Assembly: GCA_024138025.1 (NCBI GenBank)
Contig: JAMXBD010001404.1
Coordinates: 310,001 to 374,000, forward strand
From: Combretum micranthum
Lineage: Eukaryota; Streptophyta; Magnoliopsida; Myrtales; Combretaceae
Direction of reading: 5' to 3'
Length of the DNA stretch: 64,000 nucleotides
Shown here: positions 26,362-37,794 of the stretch, piece by piece
How the letters are laid out: the number at the start of each line of letters is the position of its first letter
Numbering within the stretch: the first letter of the stretch is position 1
Notes under the pieces: generated by a model
What the model was told of the DNA's origin: nothing
Databases searched by the model: none
What the model saw: only the letters and a program-made list of their open reading frames with translations
Position numbers and translations under genes: made by a program

Positions 26362-29067
26362 GAATTTATGGTTATTGGAAATTGGGTTTGAGATTGAAGA
26401 TGATAAATAGTGATTTAGAGTTGTTCGTGTTTGAAGTGGATTGTATGTTGTTTGATGTGTTGAATATAGATTATTGATATTAAGGATTTCATATATCAAG
26501 TTTAGGAAGCTTAGAAAGTGATTTGGAGAAGTTTGGAGGTGTTAAAATGTTTTGCAAAACTTAAGTTTTCGAAAACAAAATTCTATCAAAAGCGTGTTCA
26601 GTCACGTACGCTGGCATCTGGTACTTCAACGCTGCCAGCTTTGAGCCGGTGTTGAAGTGATCAGAATGCCAATTCCTTAACGCTGCCTCCAATGCTACTG
26701 GTATTGAACCTCTACGCTGCCGACGTTGAGATTTACACCGCCAGTGTAGAAGTGCCATCATTCATTTTACTCTGTTGCCTTGTTTCACAGCTTGATTGTA
26801 TTTTGGCCATAACTTTTTCATACAACCTTCGATTGAGGTGATTCAAGTTGATATAGAAAGATTAAGAAGAGATCTAAAATTTTATATTTTGAGATTTTAC
26901 AAATTCAAAACGTATCAATGCTTAAATTTTTGTTCTGTCCAACTATTGTGTTTTTCAAACTAAGTTAAAAATTTATGTTTTGTATGTTAAATGTGTTTTG
27001 CTTAGGAAATGGATCTTTTTGAGCTAAAATAAGATAGATAAGTAATGTTTGATGTGTTATGTTAATTGATTGATTTAATTAAGCATGAGTTAAGTAGATT
27101 TATAGATTTAACAAATAATTAGATTAAATCTAGAAGTTAGTTATAAAATGAATTTAGCTAACAAACTTAGTTTCAATTTGATTAAATAGATTCGAATGAG
27201 TTAAAATGAATTAGATTGAGCTAGTTGAACCATCTTTCACTTAGTTTTTGAATTAAATGATTAAAGTTAATTAATTTGGCTAAGTTTAAGTTAATGTAAG
27301 CTCGAATTGACATGGATCCTAGATGTATAATGAATTATTAATGAATCTAAGTACAACATGACTTAATGAACTTCATTAAGCTAAAATGAATTAGATTGAT
27401 TAAGTTTAATCAACTTGATTTAGTAAATGAATTAAATGACTAATTCTAAACAATTTGGCTAAGGTTATGCTAAAATGGGTTAATAGCTAATAATTAGCTT
27501 AAATGAATGAATTGGAATGATCTTTGAATAACATGGGGAATATGTTGTTTCATATGTGTGTTTACTTGGAAAATGAATGTTTTTGGTATATGAATTCTTT
27601 GTTAATGTTTTTGTAATAAAACACTATAAATAAAGAGAAAAGAAATTCTTTGACAGATAAAGGAGAACTGTCCGTATTTTGGCAGAACGATCTTCGCAAC
27701 CACAGAGGGGTCCCAAGTTAGTGTCTGATCAAATAGGGTTAATAAAAATTTAAGAAAGTGGATAATTAGTTTAGTTTAGTTTCTTATACGAGTTCTTTCC
27801 TTAGCAGAAGTGGATATCTAATTTATCTTCTGGATTATCTTCCAAAATTCCTTTCGAGGCTATGTTTGGATTTCATATTCAAGGTACGCAGTAACTTGCA
27901 TGTTGGATGTTAGGATAGGCATCTAAAATGGATTAAGAACTTAAACTCGGCTTAATAATTGATGAGTGTTGGTTATCTATTACGCCGTTGAATCTGGTTC
28001 GAGGAGCGGCAACCTTGTCATGATACAATGACATGGTAGTTAGGCGCTTTAACCTTAGTCATGATGCAACAACTTTACCATGATGCAATGGTATGCTATG
28101 ATGCAATAGCGATTCTTTTATGGTTAAGTGGGTGATCGATGGAGAGTGTAGTGTTGGTATAAAGTTTGTTTAAACTTTAGATGAAGTAATATGATTTAAG
28201 TCAATGTTTGTGGGGACATGTGAACTGAAGGATGTTATGGTTTAAGTTAAGTAAAGTTGAGTAACGGCTATAAACTCTAGATGAGATTACTTTTATGGAA
28301 TAGATATAGAGGATATAGGTATTCGGACTGCTTATATCAACCCCTTGAGCAGCTACTGTTACTCAGGACCCCCAGATTTCCATTGGCCTGTTTCGGAGTA
28401 TGAGTGCTCCATTGTTGATTTGTTTATTTTAATGGAAAGATAATAACTTGTGGATTAATGCATTACATTTAGTTAAGCTCATGTGCCACTCCGTGTGTGA
28501 ATGTGTTATTATGTACTAAGCTTCGGCTCATTAGTATTGTTATTGTTCTTTTCTCCAAGTGATATATTGAGGATGATGATGGTGTACCTTGTTGATGATG
28601 ATGCTTGACTCGAGTTTTGGGGGCTTTTGATGATTCGGAGAGAATTTATGGATGAGTGAAGTGAATAGGAGCGTGGATGTAGTTTAGTTATTTCATTTCT
28701 TTTTTTTTTGTATTAGTGAGAGTTGGATTTATGATTTAAACTTGTTATATTCTTTAAAGGGCATAGTAGAGCCCATGTTTTGTAATTTAACTTTTGCAAA
28801 GCTTTGTTTAATCGAATAATTCTTCACTCGAGAGAGTGGAAGTTTCGAAATGTCTTTATTTCGAAATTGTTTTATAAAATTTATTTCCGCTACTAAATCT
28901 AGTTGTTGCCAGAATCTAACTAAATGATTTCATAACCTAAAATTGAGTAGCAATATTCAACATAAACACCTTCTTTTGAGACAACCTCACGTATAATTTG
29001 TAAGAGTTATACGTGGTTGGGGACTTGGTGTACTTAATTTGAGAATTGAGCATGTCGGGTCTTTACA
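25642..29067 (+). mobile_element. LTR, subfamily A, no target duplication seen
   Basis: It starts TGACAAAATTAGATT, like the reverse complement of the end of the 8022-14032 LTR, and ends CATGTCGGGTCTTTACA. It is 3426 bp long. The first 500 bases are the reverse complement of about 13530-14032, including the CT-rich block near 26030-26130. The flanking 5-mers differ (GGGCG and TAGTG), so the two ends may come from different insertions. The CpG-rich block (26585-26760) carries the 'ACGCTGCC...GCCGGTGTTGAAG' theme of subfamily B, although its ends are subfamily A. A 'CATGATGCAA' motif recurs at 28018-28110. Confidence 0.8.
26030..26361. repeat. CT-rich tract and (TA)n(TG)n microsatellite
   Basis: Pyrimidine runs (CTn, TTCn, CCTn) cover about 26030-26130, and an alternating TA then TG run covers 26315-26361. 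Both belong to the LTR at 25642-29067. The overlapping open frames at 25891-26188 and 26275-26499 are translations of these repeats and are not genes. Confidence 0.85.
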
Positions 29068-31109
29068 TAGTGAATCCAAGTCCTTACATTAAATTCAACA
29101 ACTATCTATTTAAATGATAGTAAACTTCCAAAAAATTATTATACAAAACATTTAATATACTTTTAATAGATAAATACTAACTTAATTAACTTATTTTATT
29201 TTTATATTTATATTTTACCAGTTTTGATGCACTTTTTTATTAATAATATATTTACAAAAAGAAAATATTCCATTTATGTATGTATTTTTATATATTCACA
29301 TATATGGTATGTTTATATTTTATACTAATTATTTTAGATCATATATTTAATTATTGAAACATATTATACTTATAAGTAGTATATTATCTTTATAAATTAC
29401 AAAAAAAATCATATAATTAAATGATTCTATCACAAATCTGTTTCTATTTTGGGATTAAGGTATTGGTTGTAATCTTTATTTGTTTACCCATTGTCTTACT
29501 ACTATATTACTCTTATTACAATTCTAATTTGTTTGACATTTTTCATTTTGATAAGATACGATAAATGATTTTATCCTTCCTCAAGGATTATCTATCATGA
29601 AATACTTTGTAGTGAGTATACTTAAGTGTAGAATTTGAATGAGCTCCAAACCAATAAATTAACTGCTTTCTTCATAATTAAATCTCTTTATATTTTAAAT
29701 ATATAAAACTTTTAAAACATTTAAAGTTGTTTCTTTGGATAAATACTAATTTGATTGACAAATTTTTTATTTTAATTATATTTTTACCTATTATTGATTA
29801 AAATTTTCACTAATAATATATTAACTAAAATAATTTATAATAATTTTGCGCTTATATATAAATACGTTCATATATATGCAAGATCTATATTTTGTACTAA
29901 TTACTTTAAATTATAAATTTTTATTATTAAAACATACTCTATATTTAAATAAATTATTATTTTCATAAAAATTGTTGTTACATATAAAATATTATACGAT
30001 ATATATAATTTATATAAGATATATACAATTAATGTATTATAAAAAATAAGTATTATTTGAAAACAATAGTTCTGTATTTTATACTATATATTATATAAGT
30101 GAAAACAATATATCTTTGAGTAATATATTACATCCTTTTTATAAATTTTTTTATTACACATAATAAATTGTATAAAATTTATTAATATAATTATACAAAA
30201 ATAGATAATAAAAATATTAATATTTAAATATATATTTAACAATATATATAAATGTACTCAATATAAATTTGGTGTGATTTGTTTAATATTATATATTAAA
30301 ATATTTTATGTTTTTAAATAGTATCTTATACTTTTTATATAGTATGTAAATACATATAAGATATTATAAAATTTAATACATCAGCTTTATCATATTTCTT
30401 ATATATTATATATTTATATTGTTGTTATGCACTTTAATATTTAGTAGTGTATTGTAAATATTTTATGTAATATGTTATTACAAAAAAAATATTATATAAA
30501 AATATAAAATAATTTTTTGTTATAGTAAACTTATTTTAACTACTATTTATAATTTATAACATATTATATTAATAAGTTAATTTATTACTAGTAGAATATA
30601 GCAAAAACATATATAATATTAGATATATTTATATATATATTATGATAAAATTAATTAATATCTATATTATAAGTTTATATTATATACTATGTATGTAGAT
30701 ATATTATATATAATAAGTATAATAAAAAATATATCATGAATATATACTTAATGATTATATGTATATATATTAATTTAGTTTAGAGATAAATTTACAATAG
30801 AATTTGAAAAGAAAAAAAACGTGTTAAAATATTATATATCCCACCAAAATTAGAGAAAGACTTGTAATAAAAAAAAAAATGACGCTAAATTATTATATTT
30901 CTCACTAAAATCAGAGACAGTTGTAATAGAGGAAATTCTGTCACAAATCTGTTTATAATCCATCACAAATTCTTTCTGAAAACATATATAAATTATAGAA
31001 TATGTTATAATTTTTTTCTTCAAAATTCTATAACAAGTCTGTCTCTAATTTATTTTTAAAGTCAAAATTTTTTCGTCGTAAAATATCTATGGCTAAGGGC
31101 CAGTTCTTT
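29068..31109. other. Very AT-rich 2-kb stretch, possible DNA-transposon relic at its right end
   Basis: No coding sequence is seen. Near the right end a short motif recurs: 'AATTAGAGAAAGACTTGTAA' (30849), 'AATCAGAGACAGTTGTAATA' (30907), and the opposite strand at about 31023-31052. 'CACAAATCTGTTT' also occurs at about 29432 and 30942. Such short direct and inverted subterminal repeats, with a CGTCG near 31073, suggest a decayed CACTA-like end. The evidence is thin. Confidence 0.3.
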
Positions 31110-33874
31110 TGTAAAGACCCGATCCTCTAAATCCCGAGACTTAGAGTACCGAATCCCCAACCACATATAACGTTTTCACATTATATGTAAGGTTGTCCTA
31201 AAACTAACAGTTTATGAGAATTGTTTGATAAAATCACTATACTTTGTAAAGAACTTTTGAACAAACAAGATTGCTAACAAAAGCAATCTATACATACACA
31301 TTTACATATAAACATTGCTTAGTGTCAATACATGACACTACAAAAAAAATTACATGTTTCTCAAAACATGAGGATCCTAAAGGATCTTAAGGTCATTACA
31401 AAAAAAATTGGCTTAACTAACAAGCCTTCTATACATAGCTTGTCCTTAGCAAAAAGTCTTCTAAAAGTCCCGGGTAATCGGATCCTATTCATCCCACTCG
31501 TCCAGAAATCTTTCGAAATCGGACCCATAGCCCAAGTCATCGTAATACTCGTCTCCAATACCTGCAAAGCAGCAAAAGTGAGCCAGAGGCCCAGTACACA
31601 ATAACCAATGCATAACAAGTCATCCAATTGATGTAATGCATCATAGAACAAGTGGTTATCTTTATTACATTTTCTTTCACAAATCAACAAGAGGGTATTC
31701 AAACCCCGGTCACACTTCGGGAATCCAGGGATCCTGAGTAACAGCAGCTGCTCAGGGGGTTGATATAAGCAGTCCGAATACTTATATCTCCTATATCTAT
31801 TTCATGAAGATAATAGCTTCATCTAGGGTTTAAAAGCCGTTGCCCGACTCTACTTAAACTCAGTCCATAACATGAACCTAGTTCACAAGTTCCCATAAAC
31901 CTTGAACTAAATCATGGTATTTCCCCTAAGTTTAAGCAAACGTTACACAGATACAATTCCCCCTATCGGCTACCCACTTAACCAAAAGAATCGCTATTGC
32001 ATCATAGCGTACCATTGCATCATGGTAAAGTCATTGCATCATGACTTGGTTAAGCGCCTAGCTAACATGTCATTGCATCATGACAGGTTTGCTGCTCCTC
32101 GGACCAGATTAAACAGCGTAATAGACATCCAATTCATTCAATGTTAAGTCGAATCAATTTAGGTCAAATTAGAATGTCTGGTCCTAGCAAACATCAACAA
32201 GTTATTGCGTACCTGAACCCTATAGTATAAACTAGGATCTCTCGGTGATGAACTAACCGAAGAATCCTTAACTGTAATAGAAATACCACAATAATCAATA
32301 AATCAACAATTATAGATCTCATTATCACAATATACATATTATATCCATATATCACAATTAATCAAAGACATCCAATTCATTGACTACAAAGTCACGAATA
32401 AGCATTTAAACGTCCTATATATCCCAAATGTTTAATAAACACTTAATTGCTCAAATAACAACTTTGGAAAATTTTTAGAAAAAGCTCTTAAAATTCAAAA
32501 CACAGGGGATACGCCGGTACTCAACGCCGGCGGCGTTGAGCCGGTGTTCAATGTTCTGAAAATGTACACTGCCAACGCTGGCAGCGTTCAAGGGTACGCC
32601 GTCAGCCTTTGTATCCTACGCCGGCGGCGTTGATTCCCAGAAGCCAGCGTACAATATGGAAGAAAGAACGCCGGCTGACTTCCTAGCGAAAGCCGGCGGC
32701 GTTCAGTCGGCTTTAAGAAATTTGGTTCTGTGGACTATCAACACGCCTCTACGCCGGCGCGTAGAAACTCAAATTGCCGGCGTACGTTCTGAAGAACAGA
32801 CGCTGGCAAATCCTTAGCATAAAAGCCGGCGGCGTTGCAAACGGCGTTAGGAAAATCGATTCTGTGGGCTTTCTACACCGCCTCTACGCCGGCGGCGTAG
32901 AATCCCCAGATGCCGGCGTACGTTTTAAAAACAAGCTTAAACGTGAAACTCAAATCCCCTGTTTTTCAACTTTGCAAAATTATATCTTAATACACTTTAA
33001 ACCTTCCTCCACTACATTTCTAACATCATATACTCACTCATATCTATACTACTCAATTCTAGCAATTCAAAGCATGAATTCAACATCATTAAACACTTCA
33101 AAAACCTACTTCCATCAATTCTAAATTCTCCTACACAAATCCTCTTAACAACTTCCCAACACTTCATATTACCTCAACCATACATACACAACCTCACACT
33201 CACAAGCTCATCCCAAACATGAACAAACCATTTAGATCATCTTAAACTCAATTCATCCAATAATCCATACAACTACTTCAAGAAAGGAAAATAAAACAAC
33301 ACAACAACCTTAACTAAATTAATTCAAGTATATATATATATATACCTTGTCTTGAGAAAACTTTGATTCTTCAAACTTGATATAGACCTTGTCTTGAGCT
33401 TGGAATGGAATTGAAAGAAGAAGAAGAAAGAAAGAAAGAAGAAGCAAAAATTCGTATAAAATATTAGGGCTGAAAAAAAAGCTCAAATAAGCTTAATTAT
33501 GCATAAAACATATTCCAAATTTACCCCTTAATGCATACTTTAACTTAGGTTGCATTTGGCTTTAATTTGAACTTCATTTGGCTTATTTGGGCATAAATGC
33601 TACTTAATTACAAGAAACTCTATCAATTAACCTTTAACAAATAGAAAAGTTGATTTATAATCTAACTTAACTTAACCTTTTAATGTATAAAAGACAACAT
33701 TAATAATTTTACACACACATTAATGCATATAAACAAAATATTAATGTCAACATATACATATGCATAATCATATATCTTAAACTACTAACAACATAACCAT
33801 GCTCATTCAATTCAACATTTTAAAATAAATACTTAAACACATGAATTGAATAAAATGAAATCTAGGTCATTTCA
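31110..33874 (-). mobile_element. 3' LTR of a truncated Tekay/Del-like chromovirus
   Basis: In element sense (minus strand) the LTR starts TGAAATGACCTAG at 33874, directly after a purine-rich tract, and ends CGGGTCTTTACA at 31110. Its length is 2765 bp. This is the reference copy that identifies the solo LTRs in the window. The CpG-rich centre (32495-32935) repeats 'ACGCCGGCGGCGTT' about every 100 bases. A 'CATTGCATCATG' motif occurs four times at 31993-32086. The left flank is TCTTT. The matching right flank is lost with the 5' part of the element. Open frames at 31332-31702 and 32774-33124 are incidental. Confidence 0.88.
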
Positions 33875-33894
33875 TTCTTCCCTTCTTCAAGAAG
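33875..33894 (-). promoter_or_regulatory. Polypurine tract of the chromovirus
   Basis: The minus strand reads CTTGAAGAAGGGAAGAA immediately before the LTR start TGAAATG. This is the expected place for the plus-strand DNA primer of an LTR retrotransposon, just downstream of the pol end. Confidence 0.6.
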
Positions 33895-33922
33895 TTTCGT
33901 CCCCGAAACTTAACTCACCTTC

Positions 33923-35494
33923 TTACTCAAAAAGTTCCGGATATTTCTGTCTCATTGCACTCGCTACTTCCCAAACCGCTTCTCTCTCAGATTGGTTACT
34001 CCATTGGACCTTTACCATTGGTATGACTTTATTCCTCAATTCTTTGTCCATTTTTCCCAAAATTCTAATTGGCTTTTCTTCAGTAGTCAAGTCTGGTAGT
34101 ATCTCTGGTTGATTGGTATCCAATATTGTCGGAATCGGATATGCATTTTCTAAGTTGAGATACATGAAAAACGTTATGAACGCCTGACAAACTTGGTGGT
34201 AACGCCAATCTATAAGCCAATGGTCCGATCCTTTCCAATATTTCATATGGCCCAATGTATCTTGGATTCAATTTACTCCTCACACCAAATCTGAAAACTC
34301 CTTTAGTCGGGGATATCTTGAGAAACACATGATCTCCAAGTTCAAACTCCAAAGGTCTTCTTCTCAAATCGGCATAACTTTTATATCGGTCTTGAGCAGC
34401 TTTCAATCTCTGTTTGATCATTTGAATCTTATCAACAGCTTGTTGTACCAAATCGGGTCCAATCAATACTCTCTCGCCCACTTCATCCCAATGCAAAGGA
34501 GATCTACATTTTCTTCCATATAACGCTTCATACGGAGCCATCTGAATCGATGCTTGATAACTATTATTGTAAGCGAATTCAACTAAAGGTAAGTGTTCAT
34601 CCCAATTCTTTCCAAAATCCAATGCACAAGCTCTAAGCATATCTTCAAGAATTTGAATTGTCCTTTCCGATTGCCCGTCAGTTTGTGGATGAAAAGCTGT
34701 ACTAAATTGTAACTTTGTTCCAAGAGCTTCATGAAGACTTTTCCAGAATCGACTGACAAATCTCGTATCTCTATCCGAAGTAATGGTCATTGGTATACCA
34801 TGTAATCTCACTATCTCTCGGATGTAAATCTGAGCCAATTTTCAAGTGAATACCCGACTCTCAGTGGAATGAAATGTGACGATTTCGTGAGTCGATCCAC
34901 GATGATCCAAATCATCTCATTCTTGGCTACTGTCTTTGGTAAAGCCGTCACAAAATCCATAGTTATCTCATCCCATTTCCATTCCGGAATCTTCAATGGT
35001 TGCAATTCTCCTCCAGGCCGTTGATGCTCGATCTTCACTTGTTGACATACCAAACACTTAGAAACAAATCTTGCAATGTCCTTCTTCATTCCTTCCCACC
35101 AAAAATGTCGCTTCAAGTCTCGATACATCTTCGTGTTTCCCGGATGAATTGAATATGAGGAGGAATGAGCTTCCTTCATAATTTGGTGTCTCAAATCATA
35201 GATCTCGGGTACATAAATTCGATCCTTAAACCTGATAATTCCTTTATCATCAATTCTCATCTCTTTTCTCCTCTTCTCACCTATCTTATTTTTCAACTTC
35301 TGGCTTACGGGTTCTTCAAGTTGTCCTTGCTTGATTTGATCCAGAATCGTTGGTTGCAATGATAAACTTGCTAGCATAACGTCCACATTTTCCATAGCTA
35401 TCTCAATATTCATCCTTTGAAGATCTTCTTGTAATTCCCGTTGAGTAGTAACCAAAGATTCCATAATCATCTTGGATTCATTTCTGCTAATCAC
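33923..35494 (-). pseudogene. Chromovirus pol remnant: integrase plus chromodomain
   Basis: Reading from 35494 leftward: a linker just after RNase H; an HHCC zinc-binding part (IHPGNTKMYRDL, then CLVCQQVK); the integrase core with 'WDEITMDFV' (first Asp), 'ITSDRDTRF' (second Asp) and 'GQSERTIQILE' (Glu); then the GPY-like region 'LNPRYIGPYEIL'. A C-terminal chromodomain ('KPIRILGKMDKELRNK', ending 'RQKYPELFE') completes it. Frame breaks occur in an A-run near 34840 and again near 34120. Homology stops at about 35490; gag, protease, RT and most of RNase H are gone. The layout matches Tekay/Del chromoviruses, whose chromodomain guides insertion into heterochromatin. This copy cannot be active. 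Confidence 0.9.
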
Positions 35495-35857
35495 ATGACA
35501 TATATTTAGACAAAAAGTCTTATGCTACTACTATTACAAGTGATGCCTTTATGCAGAATGAACCTATAGAAAAGCATTAAACCTACAATAATCAAGACAG
35601 CTACGACTATCCCCGATTGCTACTTACTGTCATAACCTGCATACCAGTTTTGCCCTACCTCCTACCGCTATCACGATATCTGTTATTTACACACCAACCC
35701 TACTATCAAAAATTGTTAAACCTACTTATCTAACTACAATATGCATATGTATTGCTCAAGATGATGGTGAATCTGGTAGGTACATCGGATATTGGCTTCT
35801 ATCCATGGGTATTGAGCCTTTTGGGTCACCCAAAAATTTTTTTTTTCAGAAGACAAC
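35495..35857. other. Unassigned stretch beyond the truncated pol
   Basis: The sequence changes abruptly at about 35490. No RT or gag homology is visible on either strand and no gene is recognised. Confidence 0.4.
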
Positions 35858-36620
35858 AATACTATGCAATTTTGTGATTTTTGTGGAAATTTTGTACTAG
35901 AGGCCTCAAAAATTCAAGTGATTCTTCTTGCTTAAAAATTGCTGTTTTTGATAGATTAGGCCTTGGATTTTGAGCTTCCGAGACCATTTGATTAAAAACT
36001 CATATTTTCTTCATAGAACATCCCTTGCGAGTTCAATTTGTTGATTTTGGTGGATATTTCTTGCTTTCAAAAAATCAAGTAATTATATTGTTACAACAAA
36101 TAGATGATCCTAATGGACTATAGACCATAGATTTTGAGATTTCTAAATCACTATGCTAAAAACCCTTTTGTCTTTAAAGATCATCCATACATGTGAAATT
36201 AACCGATTTTAGTGAAAATTTCATGCTCTACGCCTCATAAAGTAAGCATTCGATTTTTTGCTGAAAATAACAAACTGGTCATGGATTTTGAACTTCCTTA
36301 GTCACCAACTAAAAACCCTTTTCTCTTCAAAAAATGTTCATAAATGTACAATTAATTGATTTTAATAGAAGTTTCACACTTTAGATCTATAAATTCAAGT
36401 AATACTTTTTTTTTTTGGTTAAAAATGACTAATTTCAATGGATTATATATAAACTATAAATTTTGAGCTTTTGGAATCACATGACAAAAAACTCTTTTTT
36501 TTCCCCTCTAGAGGACATTGTACATGTGCAATTTATTGATTATGATAAAAATTTTATGCTTTAAACCATAAAAGATCAAGTAATGTAATTTTATGATCAA
36601 CTTTGTACTGTTGAGTCATC
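35858..36620 (+). repeat. Degenerate tandem repeat, about five units of about 165 bp
   Basis: The anchor 'TTGATTTTGGTGGATATTTC' and its variants occur at about 35876, 36042, 36203, 36357 and 36535, giving spacings of 154-178 bases. Each unit then has 'CAAGTAAT', 'GATTTTGAGCTTCC' and 'CTAAAAACCCTTTTCTCTTC' in the same order. Units are well diverged. The period is in the range of plant satellite monomers, but only a short block is present here. Confidence 0.75.
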
Positions 36621-37378
36621 TACTTAAATAGCTAGAGTAATGAAATCCATTTCCATTTGCCTTTTGGTGATTTTACATTATGCTTAGAGAGTAAACTTTA
36701 CTCGAATCGATGAATGTAGAATACATGAGCTAAGCTATTATGGTGCATTTTGTGGGCTTTTTTTGGCCATGCAAAATGCTATTGTTTAAGAGCAACAATT
36801 CCTCTATACTTATGCCAATAATTAAATTAGCTCTGCTTTACCTAAGTTGCCTAAGAGCTCTGCTTTTACACCGAAATTCCATCAAAACATATAAGTGATA
36901 TACCCCAATCATCTTTATTTATGTTGTCGCATCAATTCCCTTAATTATTATTTCTTGTGACTTATGGGTATACATAGAGTACTAATTTAAACCACAGACT
37001 CCAACATAAAAAATAACTTCCTCAATCCATATAAAAGATGATCAAACTTAGAAGCAACGATAAAACTTTTAAATAAATCACTTAAATTTCTGCTTCAATT
37101 TTATGCATTTCTTCACAAAAATGAAGAATGCTTATAGCATTCAATTCAACTTAAGGCTTGTTTGTTTCATCTTTTCTTTTTTGTTTATTATTATTGTTTT
37201 AACATCTTATTTTTTATTGTTTTTAAACATATGCTTGTTATGAAACAAATACAAATAAAAAACAAATATTTTTTCTTATAAACAAATCAAACATAGATAT
37301 AGATCAAATACAAATAAGATATAGTTGAAAATCAAACAATCCAAACAAACCCTAGCTTTCTTGCTGCCCCACCTTGAA
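36621..37378. other. AT-rich stretch, nothing recognised
   Basis: No open frame of note and no clear repeat. The segment separates the tandem repeat from the SYP81-like gene relic. Confidence 0.45.
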
Positions 37379-37606
37379 TCAAGATTGCCGAAGTTGTTTA
37401 GAATTTTCAACCACAGAAAATTCTAGAGTGGGACTACCCCAATCAGATGCACAATCCCAGTAGTGATCCAATAATTCAGAGGACTGCATCAAGGAAATGT
37501 ACTCAACAAAGATAAGCAAGGAGTATCCAAGAAAGAGGACTTTTCTGAGTTCCACGTGCTGGCACCTACAACTCAAGCTATCTCCCCACTTTTGTACTGG
37601 CCACAC
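37379..37606 (-). other. Possible terminal exon of unknown origin
   Basis: An open minus-strand frame of about 75 codons contains a short hydrophobic stretch (VLFLGYSLLIFVEYISL) and ends 'SKQLRQS'. Its base composition is less AT-rich than the surroundings. It lies downstream of the SYP81-like exons on the same strand, where the true SYP81 would continue, but it does not resemble SYP81. I do not recognise it. It may be a chance frame or a foreign 3' part of a chimeric transcript. Confidence 0.2.
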
Positions 37607-37794
37607 GAAATGAAGCTAACCTGTCTTGTCTTCATGTGCAGTTATCCAGCAGGAGAATGTTTCTTTCTTCAGCTCCATTACAGAAAATTCTACATCATCT
37701 TAAGTTTAGTCTTATATATACTATGCCAGAATCAATTTCACTATTGCATCCATGCCAATACCTCTGAAAACACCTCTAGTCATTATAGAAAATG

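Noticed and set aside
25891..26499. Open frames rich in Ser, Leu, Phe, or Thr-His repeats
   Set aside because: They are direct translations of CT and TG/TA microsatellites inside an LTR.
31332..31702. Overlapping open frames on both strands
   Set aside because: They lie inside the 3' LTR of the chromovirus, in sequence conserved with other LTR copies in which the frames are broken.
31993..32086. Regularly repeated CATTGCATCATG that could suggest a CRISPR array
   Set aside because: Spacers are too short and uneven, the unit is 12 bases, and the site is inside a plant LTR.
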